Source: Caenorhabditis elegans
Taxonomy: Eukaryota; Nematoda; Chromadorea; Rhabditida; Rhabditidae
Direction of reading: 5' to 3'
Assembly: GCF_000002985.6 (NCBI RefSeq)
Contig: NC_003279.8
Location: forward strand, 3,658,001 to 3,722,000
Length of the DNA stretch: 64,000 nt
Position numbers and translations under genes: made by a program. Below, in pieces: positions 12,101-24,702 of this stretch. Positions within the stretch are counted from its first letter, which is position 1; every line of letters begins with the position of its first letter. The notes under the pieces were generated by a model. The model was given only the letters and a program-made list of their open reading frames with translations, did no database searches and was not told the DNA's origin.

Positions 12101-13661
12101 TACTGTAATAATGTTTTCATTGGATCGAATGAATGGAGCAGTAGAATCCGCATCGATTGGAGACATTCCCACCGCCGAGATGAGGCGCTGCGGTTCTGAA
12201 AATTTGAAAATTTGAAAAAAATTGTTTCTATAAATTAAATCTTTTAAGTTAGGCAAAATTCTAGGAAGGATTGAGAAAGTCTGGACCAGGCAGACCAGGC
12301 CTTGTAGGCATGCAATATTGTGCTCAACTTACTTGCATTCCCTTTCCTAAACTCTGCACATGTTGGTTGTAATGCATGTGTTCCACATAAAATGAGCGTA
12401 TCATTTGTTAGTTCAAAATATGTTCGAATAAAGTTTTCACAAGACGCGGGAGTCTGAATTTTGACTTTTTGAAAATTAAGCTCTTTATCAATGTAGACTT
12501 ACTTGACTTATCGCGGCACAATTCGTCCTGGCTTCATCGCTTGATGTCCATTCATATCTTGCAATTTCCAGCATTGAACTAATCGAGATGTTATAGACAT
12601 GGTTTCTACCACCAAGAAGTACATATTCCCCGGGCAATTTGTGAAGAATCACCAGTTTCTCATTGGCTCCGTAGGATAGAGCACGGGATACTGAAAGTTG
12701 TATATTTTTTTAGAATTTATCTGTGTTGTGCTTATATGTAGATATTAAAAATGTTTGTACAAATTCTACACAGCTCTAGGTAGCCGAGAAATACGCGTTT
12801 GAAAAAAAATGTGTACTTTAACTGTAGTTCATCTCATTTTATCTCTGTTTAATTACAAAAAGAAGTGAACACTATAAAGAAAACTGGTTTTGGATTGGAA
12901 ATCTGTGTCAAATGGAGTAATCTGATATAAAATAGGATAGTGTGACAGTTGTAAAAGTCTTTTAAAAAAACCTCTGGCAATAACAATGCCTTGACATTTT
13001 TTATTGGTTTTTCAGGTACAATCAAAAATTCCAAAAAAAAAACAGCTTTGATTTTAAAGTTTTGTAAGTGTTTATGAGGCTTGAAAATACATTTTGAATA
13101 TAAACAAAAATCAAAAAAATTATTTTAAAATTTTGGATTTTGGAATATTTTTAATCGAAGAGCAGCAGATGTTTTAAATACAAAAAATTGTATTTATTTT
13201 TTTGAAACTTACAAAGTAATACATAGATCAAAAATTGATCAAAAAATACTTTATTGAATTTTTAACATAATTTTGCAATTTTAATTTTTCTTTCTCCCTT
13301 TTTACCATTTTCTCCTGCGAAATGAAAATCAAAACATAACGATCAAAAGTAAGGTGACCGAAGTTTATTAACAAGTGACGAAAACTGTTTACATTGTGTT
13401 AACATGGAAATGATAAACTTTGCCGATAAAGATAACATACGTTTGATTGAATTTCGAATTTGTTAGGTTCAACTAATATATTTTGAAAAGTAGGCATTTT
13501 GAGGAGTAGCAAAAATTTTAGAAAATTGCGATGAATTAAAGACAAAAATAGATAAACTTACAATGGGAAACATCAACCCTAGACACATTGGTGTCCGGAT
13601 TGAAAAACGACGCGGAGCCCAGTGGTGCCAGTAGAAAAATAAATATTCTAAGATGGACCAT
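9124..13661 (-). CDS. smp-2: Class-1 transmembrane semaphorin
   Basis: A membrane-bound guidance ligand for plexin receptors, involved in cell-cell signalling in neuronal and epidermal morphogenesis. Eleven exons (13562-13661, 12503-12690, 12333-12453, 11930-12195, 11476-11579, 11058-11365, 10462-10739, 10196-10406, 9966-10070, 9835-9916, 9124-9325) sum to 1965 nt and encode 654 aa with consistent phases. In order: a signal peptide (MVHLRIFIFLLAPLG), a sema domain to about residue 455 with the family motifs LLGGRNHVYN, LILCGTHAL, VLFFFSESP and RVGRVCEDDPGG, a Cys-rich PSI module (CAECLAHGDPHCAW), a linker, one TM helix at about 563-585, and a short Ser-rich tail of about 65 residues ending RTYC. 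A 5' UTR acceptor (tttttacag) lies about 40 bp upstream of the ATG. The family is certain. The choice of smp-2 over smp-1 rests on remembered neighbourhood with ftn-2 and rab-8. Confidence 0.85.
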
Positions 13662-15334
13662 TTGAAACAATTCAGCTCATCTTTTTGTCAGTGATGACAC
13701 CTGTAAAAAGAGAAGCGTAAAGAGACACCTGATTAGTGGCAAATACAAGAGGGGGGAGGGGGGGTGTATAAGGAGATAATTTATCATGAATCCGATTCGG
13801 ACAATGATAGATTCGACAGATTTGGTAGAGAGGCAAAAATTCAGAGATTGTGGTGGTGGGATGCATAGTGAGGTAGAGATGGATCGGAGGTGGAGTCGCA
13901 GAGAAATTAGAGAGAGATAGAGACTTGGCAGGTAGCCAACAATGATAGCCACGAGGTGTGAACTCATCATGGAGAAAAGTGTCACATTTCGGAATTGGGA
14001 ACAAACAACAACTTTGAGGTCGGGAGGGTAAACAGAGGAAAAGCATGGAGGCATGATGTTCCTCTAGCTGGGAACGGGGTACTGTGGAGGAGTGAATTGT
14101 CCTATGTGCCTGCCTACTGCTTATCTCCCGCATTTTCGCGAATTCAGAAGTAGTTGAGAATTGAGATTTCTGCTTTTAATGACTGCAATTGTAGCTATAT
14201 TTTAAAAGTGTAATACTCCATTGTAATTGTAAAATATTCACTATGTAGAAACATTTTGATCGACAGAGCATCTTTTAGAGTGGTTACCTCAACAATTTAT
14301 TTACATTATTCAATGTCAAGAATAATGTTTTTTTGTCACTTCAAAACTTTTGAGAATATTTAGGCGTAGGTAGTCTCGTTATAAGCTCTTACTCAACTTC
14401 CTAACCTTCCCAAAAGGTTCTTTGCGTTCACATTACAAATAGTTCATAAGTATTTTTTAAACTATGGAAAATGTCAAAAAGGTAGGAAGAAGACAGAAAC
14501 TTTCTCTGATTACGGTTTTACACACCTTAACTTTTAAGGTTTATATTCTAGATAGGCTTTTTTTTTGTATTGAAAGTAATGCTTTATTAACTTGGAAACG
14601 ATCAAAATTATTGCAATCAGAGTTGAGCTAAAATGAGAGAATGAGAAAAGTACAGTACTCTCGTGATGTGGCTGGTTCAAACGGAACGTACAAAGTTTTT
14701 AAAAAGTCACGAGAACAAATTGCTGAGTGCTTGATAACTAAACAAAAAGGAAATGACAACATTTTGGCAAATTTTAATGGGCTAAATGTGCAGTCGTCAG
14801 TCACTTTGTGCAAAACGAATGAGAGAAAGAGTTTGATGTTTCGTCGCGCTGGGAAAAGGAAAAAGATAAGCGGAAAAAAGTGCTGATAGCGGGAGCTTTA
14901 TCAATTACCTCAATTTGAGACAGCGAGGCACACATGAAATTGAGACTAACTGGAGTTCTCCTCCCTGGATATAACGCCAAGATGGAAAAAAACGATAAAA
15001 TCTCGAGAGAGAAAAAACCATTAATTTCGACACTACGGCGACGAAGAGGAAGAAGACGCTCAAGTGTTTATCGAGGGAATCCATCACAACCGCATCTTGT
15101 TGCAGAACACTCGTTTTGTTGAAAAATTTAATTGGGAACCAGAACAAAGTTTTGGTAGTTAAATAGTTGTTATGGGCTTGATAAAGATCTTTGCTAATTG
15201 AAATTAAAGTTGGGGGCTTCAGGTAGATCAAAGTTGCGCGTAAAGTCTCATGTATTGGAGAGGGCGGACAAGCGGAAGAAAGCTGAACATTTTTGTATAA
15301 GGACTTCAAATTTGAATTAAAAATCGCAAGTCGG

Positions 15335-15400
15335 CAAATCGGCAAACCGGCAATTTGCCGATGTGCCGAATTTGTCGAACGGCAATTGCCGCCTACCCCT
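15335..15400. repeat. cggcaaattgccg-type dispersed repeat
   Basis: A dense patch of overlapping cggcaa / ttgccg half-sites in both orientations, so the block is nearly self-complementary. Further patches are at 21225-21345 and 21540-21620. Confidence 0.75.
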
Positions 15401-18400
15401 GGTGGACACTTTAAAATTACAATTTTTAATTGCCTTGAGGATGACCCACAAGTAAATTTATTGTTTTAATCAAAGTTAGTCAAAACAATAAAAAGGTCGG
15501 GACCCTCACGAGTCCGACAAAGAGAGGATAAAAATAGACCGGCATTGGGAGAAGAAAGGGAAAAAAGAAAGATGGCATATTGGGAAATTAGAGATCATAG
15601 AATTAATTATAGCCGAAAAACAAAATTATTCAAAACCATGTTATGGAGGAATCAATAACTTTAACAAATTCACGGGGAGAAAGGAAATGGGGAGTTTTAT
15701 GTAAAATAGCATTTCAGACGGGGACAGTTCAGGTGAAAAAATCAGTAATTTTTGGTTTTGTACATATAATAATCATAGGCCTTCTTTTGGACTCGGTAAT
15801 TCTGATCAGATCGTTTAGATTTGGGAAGTAAGAGGTGCCGCTTATGAATTTATAAAGAAGTAGAAGCTTTGCCTTAAGCCTTCGATGATGAATCGAGTAG
15901 ATATTAAGAATTAGAAGACGGTTTTCATAAGAATTAACTATTGAGAACTTAGAAAAACAATTTCTTGTTTCTTTTTTAGTTGATTTCCAGAAACTCATTC
16001 AACATCCTAAAGTTTCTGCGAAATTGAAAAAAAACTAATTGAAACCCAACACACTTGGAATAGGGTGTGGTTGTGGTGGTTGAAGGAATCAATCAGAATG
16101 AGTTATTTAATGATTCGTCGCTGGTCAAAGTGAAGACAGGAAAAGGGTTCACCCACAAGTAAGGTGTGATGCTTCTGTTTTCGGTTGGAGAACATAAATC
16201 AATGGGTAGTGGGTCACGTATCCGGTGATGACAGAGAGAATAGGAAACATCTGTATTCGGGTAATTTGAGATTTTAATTTGCAAATGGTAAGATTTTCTA
16301 CCATAAATAAAATTGAAAATTTATTGTGGCGTTACACTTTCTAATTGTACATAAGTTATCACATTTCTATAGATCTGCGTAACTGAGCATATCAAAAATA
16401 TCAAACAATAATTTTTAAAAAGTAAAATTCTAATCAACTAAAAGCAAATCTCGAAACAAAACGGAAACTTTCAATCCATAAGCCACCTTCTAAACGAGAA
16501 ATCCAAGAATTTTCTCACATGTCACGCAACATTAATAGACATGCAACAGTGCGTTTCACTAGGTCCGATTTCTCCTTTTCTCTTTTGTAGAAATGATATT
16601 GAGTGAAAGGGCGTTTAGCTGAAAAATTGAATAGTTTTATGAGGCAAATCAAGGTAATTCCGACCTAATATATTTTTATTTTAAACATTTAAAAAATATT
16701 AAATTTTAGGCGTGAAGTTTTCAGCCTTGAATTTGGAGATTGAAGAAAATCCGCAAGTCAGTGTGAGAGTCTGTAGGGAAGTAAAACAAGTGATGGATTG
16801 CATAAGATGCGAATTTGTAGATTATTTGTCATGTTCCACATTTACGGATTTTATTAAAGATTTGCTGCGATTAGACACATTTTTGTGGAACGGAAGTAAA
16901 GGGGGCAAAGTAAAGGAAAATAGATAGAGAACAATTCCAAATTTCAGCGGTCAAGTTTGTCTTGAAATTGGTTTTTCTATATTTTTCAGTACCAATTACC
17001 ATCCAAAAAGGGAATTGGAAAACGATGAAGAACCGGCGCCGCGGCGGGAATGCGAAAATCAGTGAACTGAATGGAGGGGGCATATAGAATAGTATTGTTT
17101 TCTCGCAACCAGCGGATTATCTCGCAAACATTTAACACACGGAGCTCCAGGTGTATTGAATTACGGTAGTACACATTTCAATGGAAATTAAAAACTATTT
17201 GAATCTGAATCTAGCTTCATGTTTGAACAAGAGTTCATTGCTTGACGCGGAGAACAAAAAGTTTTGCGAAAGTTCAATAAAATGGTAGCCTGCCTGCCTG
17301 CCTGGGAGGTGACCTAGGTTACCGTTTTTTTCGTTGAACTTTAGTCAGGCAGGTAGATAGGTCAACTTACAGTTAGTTCAGCAAAAGACTCAACAATTTA
17401 ATGTGTGATGCCTAAATTCCCTATTGCATATTTTCAGAACTTTTTGCGTGAAGTCATGAAAGTTAAACTGGGCAATAATTATGAAAACGAGGCAAGTAAT
17501 AAGGTAAGTAATTTTGTTCCAAGCATTACAATATTGCTTCTAGAAAAGTTTTAAATTCTTCAAGAAATTCTGTTTTGGTTGATTTCCAAATTATCTGAAA
17601 TTTTTAAGCAATGTCAGATATAACATATTTCAAAAAAAAAAGATTTGGAGTTTGATTGAAAGTATTGTTCATTTTAGCTACACGCAACGAAAAGTTTTTT
17701 ACAAAGTCTTGATTTAAAAAAAGTCGATTTGAACTATAACGAATCGATGTTTAAATTGAAAAAAGTAAATCAAACTGAAGGAAAAGGATAGAAGAAGAAG
17801 AAGCTGAACATACATCGCATTCTTTTAATTGATGTTCTTCATGATGTGGAGCTTTTTCTCCTTTTCTCTCTGTGTATGTGTTACAATGTTGCAACAACAC
17901 ATGCTCTTTCATCCCCACCCAACTTTTTCTTTTCTTCATCTCGTCGAAAATCAAAAAGAGTTCTGGCAGTTGCTCTCTCTCTCTTTTTTAACACAAAAAA
18001 CCACCACACTAATATATAATTATATATCCGAGAGAATCTTTTTCCTGGTGTCCGGGTATTCAATCATTATAAGACGTGAGAGGCAAGAGTTGCAGAAGAC
18101 ACAATATTTTGGGAACTTTTTTAAGTGCGGTAGGCACGAAGGCAGGCAGGCAGGCATGAAAGTGTGAAAATGAAAAACATATGTTTTCTGAAGAATTGTT
18201 TGTTTAAACGGCAGTCATTTTTACACTTTTTTTTCTACTGAAAGCTGATCTTCTATGGGTCCCTCATTTTGTTTAGCGTTCAGTTTTCAAACGAAAAAGT
18301 AAAGTTATTAAAGAGTACGAATTATATCGAATTTCTGAGGAATTACATTTTACTGAGATACTTTGTTTTATTGAATATGATTTTCTTGTCGTGCCAAAAC

Positions 18401-20477
18401 ACACTTCGAAGGAAAAAATGGCCAGAAAAATTTTCAGACTAACTTTTACCGACTTGCTCTGAAATTTTCTGTGCTTCAAAGACATCTTTTCATTTTGGAA
18501 GTCTACGATCAAAACATTTTTTCAGTTTTATATCTTAACTATTTTAAAATAACTAGACAATGTAGGTTCATGACATATGGCAGTGCTTCAGTTATGTGCA
18601 AAAATAGCACAAACTGATTTTTCACCACTGTTTAACTTGAGAAAAAAGATTTTTTGCCTTTTTTTGTAGCAGAAATTGATCGACGAATTCCCAAAAAGCA
18701 AAAACTGAGATTTTTAAATTTTCAAAAAATTACCTAGAATTGTGTGCATGCTTTAAAGTAATTTCCCCACTGGCGCTCCTCTACGTTTAAGTTCAAAATC
18801 TGATATATAAACTTTCAAAGAGTAGAACAAGCAAAAAGGGCGTTCAAGAAAAGTTGGTATAAGGATAAACAGGATAATGAAAATGGGCAAGTAATATAAT
18901 ATCACATTCCAAAACGGTCGGAGGCAGGTGTGGAGACAAAACGACAATTAAAAGTTGATGGTTGTTCGGAAGTGCGTGACGTGGCAACAACAACATTCGA
19001 GGGGACCGAGGAGGGAAATAAGGTTTATGACCTTCGGGAATTTGGAATCTATTGAGTACTTTTGGAAGATGAACTGAAGTCATTGATAAGGAATAGGTGG
19101 TAGGCAGAGTAGGTGGATCGTGGTGGGACCTTGGAGAAGTCACAGTAATTTATAGTTTAAAGAAGCACTGTTTAGGTACGCGGTGTTTCACGCAGGCACA
19201 ATAATTCCGACTTATCAGCGCCCAAAGCCACCTACACCTACATCGTGCCTAGATCTTCAATCATAAAAGCGGAGCTCTAAACTCAAAAAATAGATGACTG
19301 AGGAAACGCCTAGAAGTGCCTATCGTGAAAGTACGAGCAGCACAAAAGCCAAGCTAAGGGCGGAGCCTATTCTAGGGGTTTCCGACGCTTTTGTTTACTT
19401 TTGACTTTGGTTATCATTCAGAAAAATTTGTAGATTAGGGATTACGTAAATTTCCATAAATTTTTTGATTTTTGGGTTAACCGGATATTTTGGAATTTTC
19501 TAAATTTAGATATTATGGAACAATTTTTGGAAAAAAATTATTTTTCGGATAAGCTAGAATTTTTCGAAAGTCTAGAATTTTTGGATATTTCAAAATTTGA
19601 ATTTTGGTACAATTTTGGAAAAGTGTGGTTTTTTTTATTTATTTTTAAAGTTGGGAAAAGTTGGAATTTTCAGATTTAAAAAAAAAAAGTTTTTTTTGCG
19701 ATTTTCGGAATTTCAGAAGTTAGTGAATTGAATTTTTGAAACAAACTGGGAAATTTGAAAAATTTTCAAACTTGATAAAATTTAACTTTGTACACTTTGG
19801 ACAATCTGGAGCAGGAAGCTTTTAACTTTGTACAACGAACTGGGAGATTTTTAATTTTTGAAAGTTTTTGGTTTTTGATTTTTAAGTCCGAAATTTTTGG
19901 TTTTTTACATGATATTGGCTCCACCTGCATCTTGGCTTATTCTTTAAATTTGCCGGACAAGCCACAAAACCCAAACAATTCGTCAAATAATCTCTCTCGG
20001 CCAATTCAACCAGCAAACGTCTTCTTGTCAAGTACTTTTGAACAGGAGAACGGGGGAGAGGATAAACGGACAAGTATGACGGATTTGACAAGGCTAATCG
20101 CTCCGAAGTCTCACTTTTTCTTCGGAATACTTTGTATTGTTAGGTTCATGACCTCTTATTATTTGACATTTATGGGGGAGAGAAGATTTGATTCATAATG
20201 GATGTTGGAATTGGGTTCAAATTCACTCGGGACCCATGTTGGAAAGTGTAAGGTTTTGAGAGTACGGTAGCCTTCAAGTCTGATAAATATTGAAACTGAA
20301 AGGAGAAAGTGTTTTCCGGGGAAAATGTCAAAGTCTCAAAACATTTCTAGCCACAACAAATTTCAAAATGATTTTTCCAAAAAAAGCATCTTTCTAGCTC
20401 TGCTGGAAAGTTAGAATAATAGAGCTCAAAAAAATTTTTCTCGAAATTCAAAGTTTTGGGTCGGCCCCGTCAATCGA

Positions 20478-20590
20478 TATAAGCGCCACAGTAGTCATTT
20501 TAAGAGACACTGTACTTATTGCTACGAGATATTTTGCGCGTCAAATATGTTGCGCAAAACGCATTCTCAGAATGTTGTGTTCCCGTAATA
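20478..20590. repeat. Single arm of the gcgcaacatatttgacgcgc repeat
   Basis: One arm of the dispersed inverted repeat that occurs as full palindromes at 23216, 24345, 28105, 33978 and 48831. It includes the agtagtcatttta, gagatattttgcgcgtcaa and gcattctcag blocks. The partner arm is missing, so this is a truncated copy. Confidence 0.7.
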
Positions 20591-21224
20591 TGTACGTGGC
20601 CGCAAAAATCATAAGGAAACGAATTGAAAACGGTACGATACTTGTGGAGTTTAGTTCGCGGTAGGACCCTGGTCACTAGATAGGTCAACTTTTTGTAGAA
20701 AGTGTTATATTAGTTCAAACACAAACTCTTTTGACCAGTCACCTACTCTAACTCTTTTTGTTTACTGGAGACTTTGAATAAGTCGATGAATCATTGGCAA
20801 ACTATGAAAAGTCACTAAATGTGTATACATATGTGTGTGTGGCCACTCGTCGTAATTCACACAACGGATTTGTATTAATAACAATAAAAGAATTGAATTG
20901 CATAAATCTGTCTCTCTTTCACTCATTGAGAAAAGCAGCGAAGACAGCGTTTCTTTTTATGGAATTGAGTGAATTCGTGAGATAATGAAAGAGAATTTAG
21001 AGGGGGGGAAATGTGTAGTTCTGGAGTGTAATAAGGAAACATGGTATAGGATTGATAAGATTACAAAACAAATTTGTTGAAAAGCTAGAATGCTTAACTT
21101 AAATGTCTAAAAGACCTAGAAAAAGCAAAAACTCGGCCACTCTGGAAAATTGCTGGTCGTGTTTAGTTTTTTCTAGGCTACGTCGCAATCTAAAATTGAA
21201 AACATTTTGTGATTCTATCAGGGG

Positions 21225-21620
21225 TGGGCGGCAATTGCCGTTGGGCAAATCGGCAAATTGAAGATTTCCCGATTTGCTGAAAATTTTCAATTCCGGCAAT
21301 TTGTGGGTTTGCCGATTTGCCGGATATCAGATTTGCCGGAATTGTTGAAACGGAATTTTTTCTTGAAAAGCGGAAACACTTAAAACTGTGTCATTTTGAA
21401 ACTTTTTTCCCGTTTTTTGCTATATATTATATTTTCATAGAATTAGCTTACTTTTCAAAGCTGATGTAGGAACATTCATAGGATGCGTACAATTTTGCCG
21501 AGGAAAATTGAAATTCTGAAATTTCCAAAAAAAAAGTGCAAAACCATAATTTGCCGTTTTTCCGCCAGAATTTAGCAAATCGGCAATTCACGGGTTTGCC
21601 GATTTGCCGGAATTTGATTC
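21225..21620. repeat. Two cggcaaattgccg patches
   Basis: Patches at 21225-21345 and 21540-21620 repeat the motifs gccgatttgccgg and cggcaattgccg in both orientations, separated by unrelated AT-rich sequence. They look like degraded ends of one dispersed element of about 400 bp, the same family as 15335-15400. Confidence 0.65.
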
Positions 21621-22289
21621 CAAATAAACAAATATAATTTTAAAAAACTGTGAAAATTTTTGAAATTTCTGAAGTTTCTAGTCAAAGGTTTGTTTAATTG
21701 CCAAATTCTGCAATAATTTCCGAAGTAAATGTGAAGCTTCAGTGGCAAAAATTGAGTTAGCACAATTCTTTGAACAATTATTGAAAAATCAAATAATAGA
21801 AAATCTTACTGTTAGAGTTAAAACTGATGTGTTTCAATTCATCCATCACACCTTCCGAATCAATCTTTCCCCAGGAAAACAAATCAAAATAAACAAAAGC
21901 GGAGGAGAATGTCCTTCTTTTCCTGGCGAATCCATAACTCATCTCGCTAACCCATTTGCATCGCTTCTCGATTGCAAAAAAGTCAAACAAAGGCCGATGG
22001 AAATCTTCTAATCTGCCTGCTTTTTGCACTTCACACTCATTCCTATTCTGTTCCATTTTCGATTTCGAATTCCGAGAATTTTAAAATCGTCTTTGGAAAG
22101 TTAAAGACCAAACGGCTTATCAAGAAAGATTGTGACACGGAATTAGTATGATAATGAACTGTGGCAAACAAAAACGCTTCGATCAATACTTTTCATTTGA
22201 CAGATTGTGGCATGTTTGTAAATTTTCGCAAATAATTATGTACAGAGAGAACAAAAGAAGATGCGATGAGCAGATAAGATATATATTAA

Positions 22290-22899
22290 TTAATCGGAAA
22301 AGTGTTCCTTATCGAAGACGTACTCTCCAACTCCTGGTCCGACTCTCTTGAGGTTGGCAACCATGCGGGCGAATTCGTTGATAGATTTGACCTGTTAATT
22401 TCATCAGATTCTAAATTAAAAAAAATAGAATAATCCTCACCTGCTCGTCCAAATATTTCTCCTCGATAAAGTCAGTGAGATGCGCGTCGTTGTGGTTTCC
22501 GGCTGTCGAGTGCAACTTCAGAAGCGACTCGTTGTTGAACTTCTCGAGAGCCAACGCGGCTTCAAAAGCCTTCAAGGCGGTTCCCCACTCATCATTCTCT
22601 GGCTTCTGGATGTCCTGAAGCACGACACGTCCTCCACGAAGATTCTGCACACGCATGAGCTCGGTAGCATGCTCACGCTCCTCATCCGATTGTTCCTTGA
22701 AGAACTTGGCAATGTTTGGAAGGGCAACATCGTCACGATCGAAATAGAATGACATTGAAAGGTAGACGTATGAGGCATAGAGCTCAATGTTGATCTGAAA
22801 AATTAGGGGATTTAGTTTAGAAACATCGAAATAAAGACGTACCTGCTTGTTAACGGCAGCTTCAACCTCGGAGTGGTAGTTTTGACGAGCGAGAGACAT
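22290..22899 (-). CDS. ftn-2: Ferritin heavy chain (H-type, ferroxidase)
   Basis: A cytosolic ferritin subunit; 24 subunits form a shell that oxidises Fe(II) and stores iron. Three exons (22843-22899, 22441-22794, 22290-22391) give 170 aa, the usual length, starting [20 protein letters not shown] and ending in DKEHFSD. The ferroxidase ligands of H ferritins are all visible: Glu in INIELYASY, the EEREHA pair (Glu and His), Glu in ALALEKF, and Gln in YLDEQ. This makes it a catalytically competent H-type chain. The 5' leader is short and I see no iron-responsive stem-loop, which fits the known transcriptional control of worm ferritins. Candidate control sites lie upstream at 22980-23030 and 24108-24212. 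C. elegans has two ferritins; the close match to remembered FTN-2 and the rab-8 neighbour favour ftn-2 over ftn-1. Confidence 0.95.
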
Positions 22900-22979
22900 T
22901 ATTGATGGTAGTTTGTGGCTGGTAAGGCTGCAATACTGCTCAATGAGCATAAATAGTTGGTATTTAAGCAGGAAAGGGG

Positions 22980-23032
22980 TGGAGCACGTCGGGAGGCGGA
23001 GACGGTGTGCATCTTATCAATTGATAAGGAAC
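22980..23032 (-). promoter_or_regulatory. Proximal ftn-2 upstream region with paired GATA sites and an HRE-like core
   Basis: About 80-130 bp upstream of the ftn-2 ATG is an acgtg core (gcacgtc at about 22984) and a palindromic pair of GATA sites, cttatcaattgataagg, at about 23012-23028. GATA factors such as ELT-2 and the hypoxia factor HIF-1 are known regulators of worm ferritin genes. Binding here is inferred from motif content only. Confidence 0.5.
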
Positions 23033-23215
23033 AAGGTTAAGGAAAAGAATGAGATTTTGAGAAGGCAAAAAAACTATGATCAGCGTCAGAAAATGGCAAA
23101 AATCAAGTGAATTGGAAGAAAAGGAAGATAGGGCAAATTAAGTGCGAATGAAATTAGAAACTTCGAAAATGTGATCTCAAGCGAAAAAGTTGAATTTTTT
23201 GTTATTTGTTCTACT

Positions 23216-23735
23216 TATTACGGAACACAAAATTCTGAAAATGCGTATTTCGCAACATATTTCACGCGCAAAGTATCTCGTAGCGAAAACTACAGTAATT
23301 TTAAATCGACACAAGCGCTACAGTAGCCATTTAAAAATTAGTGTGGATTTCGCTTCGAGATATTTTGTACGTCAAATATGTTGCGCAATACGCATTTTCA
23401 GAAACTTGTCTTCCCGTAATAGTATTATGCTTCAACTTAAAAGTTCCTTTATTAGGGGAACCACTCGCTTTCGAAATGCGTATTGTGCAACATATTTGAC
23501 GCGCAAAATATCTCGTAGCGAAAACGATTTTTGTAATGAATTTCTGTGCCATCGATATTCAATTTTTCGATTTTTGTCATTTCGATAAATAAATTATTTT
23601 AATACATTCCGAAAATTGAGCCCATAAATCGACCTACAGTAGTCATTCAAAGAATTACTGTAGTTTTCGCTTCGAGATATTTTGCGCGTCAAATACGTTG
23701 TGCAATACGCATTCTCAGAATTTTTTAAAGTAATA
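23216..23735. repeat. Two tandem copies of the gcgcaacatatttgacgcgc inverted repeat
   Basis: Copy one (23216-23421) has closely spaced arms, each with an attacgg...aatgcgtatt end and a tacagtagtcattta-type centre. Copy two (about 23466-23735) has arms separated by about 100 bp. Both lie upstream of ftn-2. They are non-coding, MITE-like palindromes. Confidence 0.8.
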
Positions 23736-24107
23736 ATAAAGTGTTTTTAGTGTTCAGGAGTTACAAGAATCTAAAATTCAAGCAAATAACATACGACTGA
23801 GAGAATCCAGTATAACTCCGAGTTTTGATGAGTGGTCTAATTGCATTCTTAGCGAGCATTCGAACAGAATTCATTTTTAAAAATGAAATATATTTTGAAG
23901 AAAAGAAGAAGAAAAACGAATGTTAAAAAGTGACGTGAATTCGGTCATGATTATTGAAAAGGAATGAGTAGAAATCGGAATCTTTCTGTTATGTGTACAA
24001 TCTAGGTCGTATCCCGTGATTTCTGTTTGTCCCTGACCCTTTTTTATCATCATCGGTGAATCGATAGCAATGAAGTAGGAAAGTTGATCATCATTCTGCC
24101 ATCATAT

Positions 24108-24212
24108 CACGTGAGTCGTCACCAAATGGAGCCGGGGGTTTTTGTGTGTGTGCGTGCACAGTTGAGATGCTGATAAGATAGGCTACGTGAGTCGCTTATC
24201 AGGCGGTACGTG
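24108..24212. promoter_or_regulatory. Candidate distal iron/hypoxia enhancer (HRE plus GATA cluster)
   Basis: Within 105 bp are CACGTG (24108-24113), TGATAAGATA (24171-24180), TACGTG (24184-24189), CTTATCA (24195-24201) and TACGTG (24207-24212). The spacing of hypoxia-response cores between two oppositely oriented GATA sites matches what I know of the iron-dependent element of worm ferritin genes, where ELT-2 activates and HIF-1 represses under low iron. It lies about 1.2 kb upstream of ftn-2 and about 1.1 kb downstream of rab-8. The motifs are directly visible; the function is inferred. Confidence 0.6.
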
Positions 24213-24344
24213 CTCTCTGTCGTCGCCGTTTGACGAATGTCTTTTACTCTTTTTGTCTTCGTTTTTCCATTGATCAACTAATCAAGCAGACATTTATGAT
24301 AACTCAAACCTTGACAGATTTTTTCTTTAATTACATCAGATATC

Positions 24345-24702
24345 TTAATTCTGAGAATGCGTATTGCGCAACATATTTGACGCGCAAAATATCTCGTAGC
24401 GAAAACTACAGTAATTCTTTAAATGACTACTGTAGGTCGATTTACGGGCTCTATTTTCGAAACAAATTTTTGTTCGAATTGTGACAACGATATTCAATTT
24501 TCTTTAGTTTTTTTAAACGAAAAATTGGAGGAAAATCGAATATTGTTGTCACAATTTAAAAAAAAATCGTATCGAAAGACCAGCCCGTAAATCGACACTT
24601 CAGAAGGCATTTAAATAATTACTGTAGTTTTCGCTACGAGATATTTTGCGCGCCAGATATGCTGTGCAATACGCATTCTCAGAACTTAGCGTCTCCGTAA
24701 TA
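24345..24702. repeat. Full-length copy of the gcgcaacatatttgacgcgc inverted repeat
   Basis: The left arm (from attctgagaatgcgtattgc) and right arm (to gcattctcagaac) are near reverse complements with a central spacer of about 130 bp. The copy sits between the candidate enhancer and the 3' end of rab-8. Confidence 0.8.

Larger units (their letters stand above)
13700..22289. other. Large gene-free interval between smp-2 and ftn-2
   Basis: About 8.6 kb upstream of smp-2 and downstream of ftn-2. Open frames here (for example 13672-14133 and 14905-15345 on the minus strand) have no splice context, domain or nematode-like codon pattern, and I read them as chance. I see scattered gcctgcctgcct runs (17286-17305, 18139-18156), patches of cggcaaattgccg repeat and one arm of a dispersed palindrome (20478-20590). 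Given the usual compactness of this genome, the interval probably carries long-range regulatory sequence for smp-2 or ftn-2, but I cannot point to a specific site. No tRNA or other RNA gene was recognised. Confidence 0.5.

Noticed and set aside
13672..14133. 153-codon minus-strand frame just upstream of smp-2
   Set aside because: Low-complexity composition, no splice context, no domain; it overlaps the smp-2 5' UTR acceptor region.
14905..15345. 146-codon minus-strand frame
   Set aside because: No family resemblance and it runs into cggcaaattgccg repeat; probably chance.
19788..20198. 136-codon plus-strand frame
   Set aside because: Starts in AT-rich repeat-like sequence, has no splice signals and no recognisable domain.
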